A stretch of DNA of 64,000 nt from Streptomyces paradoxus (GTDB taxonomy: Bacteria; Actinomycetota; Actinomycetes; Streptomycetales; Streptomycetaceae). Each line of letters opens with the position of its first letter. Positions within the stretch are counted from its first letter, which is position 1. The translations under genes were made by a program, and so were the position numbers. Below, one piece after another: positions 60,080 through 64,000 of this stretch. The notes under the pieces were generated by a model, which did no database searches, was not told where the DNA came from, and saw nothing but the letters and a program-made list of their open reading frames with translations. The stretch covers positions 310,001 through 374,000 of the forward strand of contig NZ_JACHGV010000006.1 of assembly GCF_014202475.1 (NCBI RefSeq). The letters run 5' to 3'.

Positions 60080-61477
60080 GTGACCAGACCCAGCGTCGAG
60101 ATGCTGGCAGCGGACGCACCCGAGCCGATCACCTCGGCCGGCCACGCTCAGCTGGGCATCGCCGTCCTGGCGGGCATCGCCGTCATCGTCCTGCTCATCA
60201 CGAAGTTCAAGCTGCACGCCTTCCTGGCCCTGACCATCGGGTCACTGACGCTCGGCGCGATCGCCGGGGCCCCGCTGGACAAGGTGCTCACCAGCTTCAG
60301 CGCCGGCCTCGGCACCACGGTCGCCGGTGTCGGTGTGCTGATCGCCCTCGGGGCGATCCTCGGCAAGATGCTCGCCGACTCCGGCGGTGCCGACCAGATC
60401 GTCGACACCATCCTGGAGAAGGCCGGCGGGCGGTCGATGCCGTGGGCGATGGTGCTGATCGCCTCCGTGATCGGGCTGCCGCTCTTCTTCGAGGTCGGCA
60501 TCGTGCTGCTGATCCCGGTCGTGCTGATGGTCGCCAAGCGCGGCAACTACTCGCTGATGCGCATCGGCATCCCGGCGCTCGCGGGCCTGTCCGTGATGCA
60601 CGGCCTGGTGCCGCCGCACCCCGGTCCGCTGGTCGCGATCGACGCGGTGGGCGCCGACCTCGGCATCACCCTGGCGCTCGGTGTCCTCGTCGCCGTCCCC
60701 ACCGTGATCATCGCGGGTCCGGTGTTCTCGAAGTACGCGGCCCGCTGGGTCGACGTGCCCGCCCCCGAGAAGATGATCCCGCAGCGCGCCTCCGAGGGGC
60801 TCGACAAGCGCCCCGGCTTCGGCGCCACGCTGTTCACGGTCCTGCTGCCGGTGATCCTCATGCTGGCCAAGGCGCTCGTCGACATCGTCATCGATGACCC
60901 GGAGAACCTCGTCCAGCGGGTCTTCGACGTGATCGGTGCCCCGATGATCGCGCTGCTCGCCTCGGTGCTGGTCGGCATCTTCACGCTGCTGCGGCCCGCC
61001 GGATTCTCCAAGGAGCGGATATCGCCGCTCGTCGAGAAGAGCCTCATGCCGATCGCGGGCATCCTGCTGATCGTCGGCGCGGGTGGCGGCTTCAAGCAGA
61101 CGCTGATCGACACCGGCGTGGGTCAGATGGTGCTGGACATTTCCGAGGACTGGGCGATCCCGGCGCTGTTGCTGGCCTGGCTGATCGCGGTGGTGATCCG
61201 CCTCGCGACCGGTTCGGCGACGGTGGCCACGGTCTCGGCCGCCGGTCTGGTCGCCCCGCTCGCGGCCGACATGTCGAGCACGCACGCGGCACTCCTCGTC
61301 CTGGCCATCGGCGCCGGCTCGCTGTTCTTCAGCCACGTCAACGACGCCGGGTTCTGGATGGTGAAGGAGTACTTCGGGCTGAGCGTCGGCCAGAACATCA
61401 AGACCTGGTCCGTCATGGAGACGATCATCTCGGTGGTCGCCGGCGGCATCGTCCTGCTGTTGTCCCTCGTGATCTAG
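60080..61477 (+). CDS. gntP: gluconate permease, GntP family
   Basis: Imports gluconate, probably by proton symport. The 465-residue integral membrane protein starts at a GTG (60080). About 12 hydrophobic segments are visible, with family pieces VPPHPGPLVAIDAVGADLG, ATGSATVATVSAAGLVAPL and SHVNDAGFWMVKEYFGLS. It lies between gntK and the dehydrogenase genes, so uptake and phosphorylation are co-expressed. Confidence 0.94.
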   Translation: MTRPSVEMLAADAPEPITSAGHAQLGIAVLAGIAVIVLLITKFKLHAFLALTIGSLTLGAIAGAPLDKVLTSFSAGLGTTVAGVGVLIALGAILGKMLADSGGADQIVDTILEKAGGRSMPWAMVLIASVIGLPLFFEVGIVLLIPVVLMVAKRGNYSLMRIGIPALAGLSVMHGLVPPHPGPLVAIDAVGADLGITLALGVLVAVPTVIIAGPVFSKYAARWVDVPAPEKMIPQRASEGLDKRPGFGATLFTVLLPVILMLAKALVDIVIDDPENLVQRVFDVIGAPMIALLASVLVGIFTLLRPAGFSKERISPLVEKSLMPIAGILLIVGAGGGFKQTLIDTGVGQMVLDISEDWAIPALLLAWLIAVVIRLATGSATVATVSAAGLVAPLAADMSSTHAALLVLAIGAGSLFFSHVNDAGFWMVKEYFGLSVGQNIKTWSVMETIISVVAGGIVLLLSLVI

Positions 61478-61490
61478 GAGTGCCGCGGCG

Positions 61491-62255
61491 ATGACGGCTC
61501 ATCCCCTCTTCGACGTCGGCGGCCGCAGGGCCCTGGTCACCGGCTCCAGCCGGGGCATCGGACTCGCCCTCGCTCGCGGTCTGGCGGAGGCCGGCTGCAC
61601 GGTCGTCCTGAACGGGCGCGACGAGGACCGGCTCGCCGAGGCCGCCGCCGGGCTGCCGGGCGACCGGGTGCACACGGCCGCGTTCGACGTGACGGACGGT
61701 TCCTCGGTGGCCTCGGGGGTCGCCGAGGTCGAGGAGCGGGTGGGCCCGCTCGACATCCTCGTCAACAACGCGGGCATGCAACTGCGCGCCCCGCTGCTGG
61801 AATTCGGCGAGTCCGACTGGCACCGGATCCTGGACACCAATCTGACCAGTGCCTTCCTGGTCGGGCGTGAGGCCGCGCGCCGGATGACGGAACGCGGCCA
61901 CGGGAAGATCATCAACATCTGCTCGCTGCAGAGCGAGGTGGTACGGCCCGGGATCGCGCCGTACGCCGCCACCAAGGGCGCGCTGAAGATGCTCACCAAG
62001 GGCATGTGCGCCGACTGGGGTCCGAGCGGGGTGCAGGTGAACGGGCTCGGCCCGGGCTATATCGAGACCGAGCTGACCCGGCCGCTGGTGGAGGACGAGG
62101 AGTTCAGCTCCTGGGTGCGGCGGCGTACGCCGGCCGGGCGCTGGGGCCGTACGCGGGACCTGGTGGGCGGGGTGCTGTTCCTCGCCTCCCCGGCGGCGGA
62201 CTTCGTCAGCGGGCAGGTGCTGTATGTCGACGGCGGTATGACGAGCGTGCTGTGA
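61491..62255 (+). CDS. gluconate 5-dehydrogenase-like SDR
   Basis: A 254-residue short-chain dehydrogenase. The cofactor site is TGSSRGIGLALARGLAEAGC (TGxxxGIG) and NNAG (NADP(H)/NAD(H)); the catalytic Ser, Tyr and Lys are in ICSLQSEVVRPGIAPYAATKGA (YxxxK). The end DGGMTSVL fits the gluconate 5-dehydrogenase (Gno/IdnO) subfamily, which interconverts gluconate and 5-ketogluconate. It starts 13 bp after gntP and 19 bp before the idonate-dehydrogenase-type gene. Confidence 0.9.
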   Translation: MTAHPLFDVGGRRALVTGSSRGIGLALARGLAEAGCTVVLNGRDEDRLAEAAAGLPGDRVHTAAFDVTDGSSVASGVAEVEERVGPLDILVNNAGMQLRAPLLEFGESDWHRILDTNLTSAFLVGREAARRMTERGHGKIINICSLQSEVVRPGIAPYAATKGALKMLTKGMCADWGPSGVQVNGLGPGYIETELTRPLVEDEEFSSWVRRRTPAGRWGRTRDLVGGVLFLASPAADFVSGQVLYVDGGMTSVL

Positions 62256-62274
62256 CCTGCCGGAGGCGGCTGTG

Positions 62275-63306
62275 ATGCTGGGGTGTGTGATCCACGGTCA
62301 GGGCGACCTGCGGGTGGCGGAGCTGCCGGTGCCGGAGCCCGGGCCGGGGCAGGCGCTGGTCGCCGTGCGGTACGGCGGGGTGTGCGGGTCCGATCTGCAC
62401 TACTGGCGGCACGGCGGGGTCGGTGACTTCCGGTTGCGGGAGCCGATGGTGCTCGGGCACGAGGTCGTCGGGACGGTTGTGGGGTACGGCCCCGGTGCCA
62501 CGGGGCCGGCTCCCGGCACCGCTGCCGCCGTGCATCCGGCGACCCCGTGCGGGGTGTGCCCGGAGTGCGCGGGCGGGCGGCGGAACGTGTGCCGGGACAC
62601 GCGCTACCTCGGCAGCGCGGCCCGCTTCCCGCACGTCCAGGGCGGTTTCGCCGCCCGAGTCGTCGTACCCGCCGAGCAGGTGCGGCCCCTGCCGCCCGGC
62701 CTCGGTCTGCGGCGGGCGGCACTCGCCGAACCGCTGTCGGTGGCGCTGCACGCGGTGCGGCGGGCCGGGGACGTCCGGGGGCGGCACGTTCTGGTCACCG
62801 GCGCCGGACCCATCGGGTGTCTCGTGGTCGCGGCGGCGAAGGCGGCGGGTGCCGCGGACGTGACGGTGACGGATCTCCTGCCCGAGGCATTGGAGTACGC
62901 CCGGGTCGCCGGTGCCGGGACGGTTGTTCGCGCCGACGATCCCGACGATGCCGGGTGGCCCGACGAGGTCGATGTGGCCATCGAGGCGTCCGGGGTGGCC
63001 GCGGGACTCGACGCGTGTCTGCGGCGGGTGCGGCGCTGCGGGGTCGTCGTGCAGTTGGGGATGTTGCCGCCAGGGCACAGTTCCTTCGCCGGGAACCTGG
63101 TGGTGAGCCGGGAGATCGAGCTGCGGGGGGCGTTCCGCTTCGACACGGAGTTCGACGAGGCGCTGGCGTTGCTGGCGGTGGAGCCGGCGTTCGACGGGCT
63201 TGTCGGTGCGGTGGTTCCCGTGGGGGACGCCGAGTCGGCTTTCGCCCTGGCGGCTGACCGGAGCCGGTCCTGCAAGGTGCTGCTGGATTTCGAGCAGACG
63301 CCATAG
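62275..63306 (+). CDS. zinc-dependent alcohol dehydrogenase, L-idonate 5-dehydrogenase-like
   Basis: A 343-residue medium-chain dehydrogenase. The catalytic zinc site is VCGSDLHYW, GHEV and the later conserved Glu. A structural-zinc Cys cluster is CGVCPECAGGRRNVC. The NAD-binding fold is VLVTGAGPIGCLV. The family is sorbitol/idonate dehydrogenase; in the gnt context, conversion of idonate to 5-ketogluconate (IdnD) is likely. The preceding SDR would then make gluconate. A GTG directly before the ATG (62272) is an alternative start. Confidence 0.88.
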   Translation: MLGCVIHGQGDLRVAELPVPEPGPGQALVAVRYGGVCGSDLHYWRHGGVGDFRLREPMVLGHEVVGTVVGYGPGATGPAPGTAAAVHPATPCGVCPECAGGRRNVCRDTRYLGSAARFPHVQGGFAARVVVPAEQVRPLPPGLGLRRAALAEPLSVALHAVRRAGDVRGRHVLVTGAGPIGCLVVAAAKAAGAADVTVTDLLPEALEYARVAGAGTVVRADDPDDAGWPDEVDVAIEASGVAAGLDACLRRVRRCGVVVQLGMLPPGHSSFAGNLVVSREIELRGAFRFDTEFDEALALLAVEPAFDGLVGAVVPVGDAESAFALAADRSRSCKVLLDFEQTP

Positions 63307-63333
63307 GGCTTCTCATCGTGGGGCGGCCGCGGG

Positions 63334-63371
63334 TGGGTTGTGGTTGGTCGCGCAGTTCCCCGCGCCCCTGA
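63334..63371 (-). repeat. dispersed Streptomyces intergenic repeat, copy 2
   Basis: Read on the minus strand it is CTCAGGGGCGCGGGGAACTG... ending GACCAACCACAACCC, matching the ends of copy 1 at 1058-1118. It lies between the converging idonate-dehydrogenase-type gene and the cytochrome b-type gene. Confidence 0.6.
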
Positions 63372-63376
63372 GACAG

Positions 63377-64000
63377 CTACTCGCGCCACAGAGAGTGCTC
63401 TCGGGATGCCCACTCCCGGCTCACCGACCCGGTGCGCATGCCCCTTCTCGATTCCGGGTCCGCCAGTGCCATGCCGATGTGGCCCGCCAGGACGATGCCC
63501 ATGGTGAGGGCCAGCCAGTCGTGGACGAAGGTGGCGCTGGTGCGCCAGAGCAGGGGGGTGAGGTGGGTGAACCACATCATCAGGCCCGTGGCGAGCATGA
63601 CCAGCGTGGCGCCGGCGATCCAGGAGGCGTAGAGCTTCTGCCCGGCGTTGAACTTGGCGGCGGGGCGGGACGCGTGGCGTTTGTCGCGGCGCAGGGCGGC
63701 GCGCAGCCAGGTGCGGTCGTGCGGGCCGAAGCGGTTGAGGCGGCCGAGGTCGGCGCGGAAGGCCCGGGAGGCGAGGCCGGCCAGGACGGGGACGGGCAGG
63801 GCGAGACCCGACCACTGGTGCAGGGTGACGACCAGGGCGCGGCGGCCCACGAGTTCGGCGAGCTGGGGGACGTAGAGGCAGGCCGCGGTGATGACGCAGA
63901 TGCCCATCAGCGCGGCCGTGGTGCGGTGGGTCCAGCGCTGCAGCGTGGTGAAGCGGCGCACGTCGGCCGTGACCGGCGGTGTGTCAGCTCGTGGGGTCAT
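63377..64000 (-). CDS. membrane cytochrome b-type protein (possibly 5' incomplete)
   Basis: A frame of 207 residues begins with an ATG at the very last bases of the window, so the true start could lie beyond it. It has four hydrophobic segments: LQRWTHRTTAALMGICVITAACLY, a second helix with LHQWSGLALPVPVLAGL, a third with ASWIAGATLVMLATGLMMWF and a fourth with FVHDWLALTMGIVLAGHIGMALA. Histidines in RWTH, LHQW, FVHDW and GHIG are candidate heme ligands, as in cytochrome b561 or formate-dehydrogenase gamma subunits. Such subunits usually partner a molybdenum oxidoreductase, whose gene would lie outside the window. Confidence 0.8.
   Translation of the reverse strand: MTPRADTPPVTADVRRFTTLQRWTHRTTAALMGICVITAACLYVPQLAELVGRRALVVTLHQWSGLALPVPVLAGLASRAFRADLGRLNRFGPHDRTWLRAALRRDKRHASRPAAKFNAGQKLYASWIAGATLVMLATGLMMWFTHLTPLLWRTSATFVHDWLALTMGIVLAGHIGMALADPESRRGMRTGSVSREWASREHSLWRE

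Overview
The window is a high-GC chromosomal segment of a Streptomyces species. The evidence is strong G/C bias at third codon positions, many GTG (and one TTG) starts, chaplin genes, the Pup-proteasome system, mycothiol synthesis, a gyl-type glycerol operon, and a gene order that as far as I recall matches S. coelicolor SCO1630 to about SCO1683. It is core-chromosome sequence. I saw no transposase, phage gene, CRISPR array or plasmid function.

Layout. 1-12.3 kb: the N-terminal part of a CvnA/RarA-type sensor kinase, then a long minus-strand group: helY helicase, a lipid kinase, tatC, tatA, two small proteins, pafC and pafB (DNA-damage activator), a cytosolic FKBP, an FKBP lipoprotein, and pafA (Pup ligase). 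12.3-15 kb: a MFS exporter divergent from a LacI regulator, followed by a structured non-coding stretch. 15-21 kb: prcA, prcB, pup, dop and arc, so with pafA every component of pupylation and proteasomal degradation is present. 21-31.7 kb: ferredoxin, a secreted protein, trmI, a membrane M50 protease with CBS domains, a RecB-like Fe-S nuclease, an orphan response regulator, two peptide-binding lipoproteins without transporter genes, and a HAD phosphatase.

31.8-42.7 kb: metH with a structured leader, the IclR regulator gylR with glpF-glpK-glpD and two matching operator-like palindromes, a FadR-type regulator, and a PAC2-family protein (ParJ-like). 42.7-47.3 kb: mshC with three conserved actinobacterial partners (kinase-like SCO1664 family, DUF3090, histidine phosphatase) and corA. 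47.3-54.2 kb: ferritin-like protein, LLM oxidoreductase, secreted pectate lyase behind a perfect LacI-type operator, aldo/keto reductase, and a RecD-like protein whose ATPase motifs have decayed. 54.2-58 kb: an extreme G/C homopolymer tract, an acidic protein, DUF5703, a long sortase-anchored chaplin with a collagen-like stalk, chpH and an M20 peptidase. 58-64 kb: tRNA-Leu(GAG), a YchJ protein, a gluconate/idonate catabolic cluster (gntR, gntK, gntP, two dehydrogenases) and a cytochrome b-type protein at the window edge.

The most interesting points are the RecD-derived apparent pseudo-helicase (51785-54058), the collagen-like chaplin (55271-56104), the stacked RNA hairpin next to the metH ribosome-binding site (35338-35390), the 110-bp element with 22/23-bp terminal inverted repeats behind prcA (14819-14928), and the shared operator-like sequences of the gyl and gnt loci. 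The block from helY to the MSMEG_4193-type phosphatase parallels M. tuberculosis Rv2092c-Rv2135c, with Streptomyces-specific insertions.
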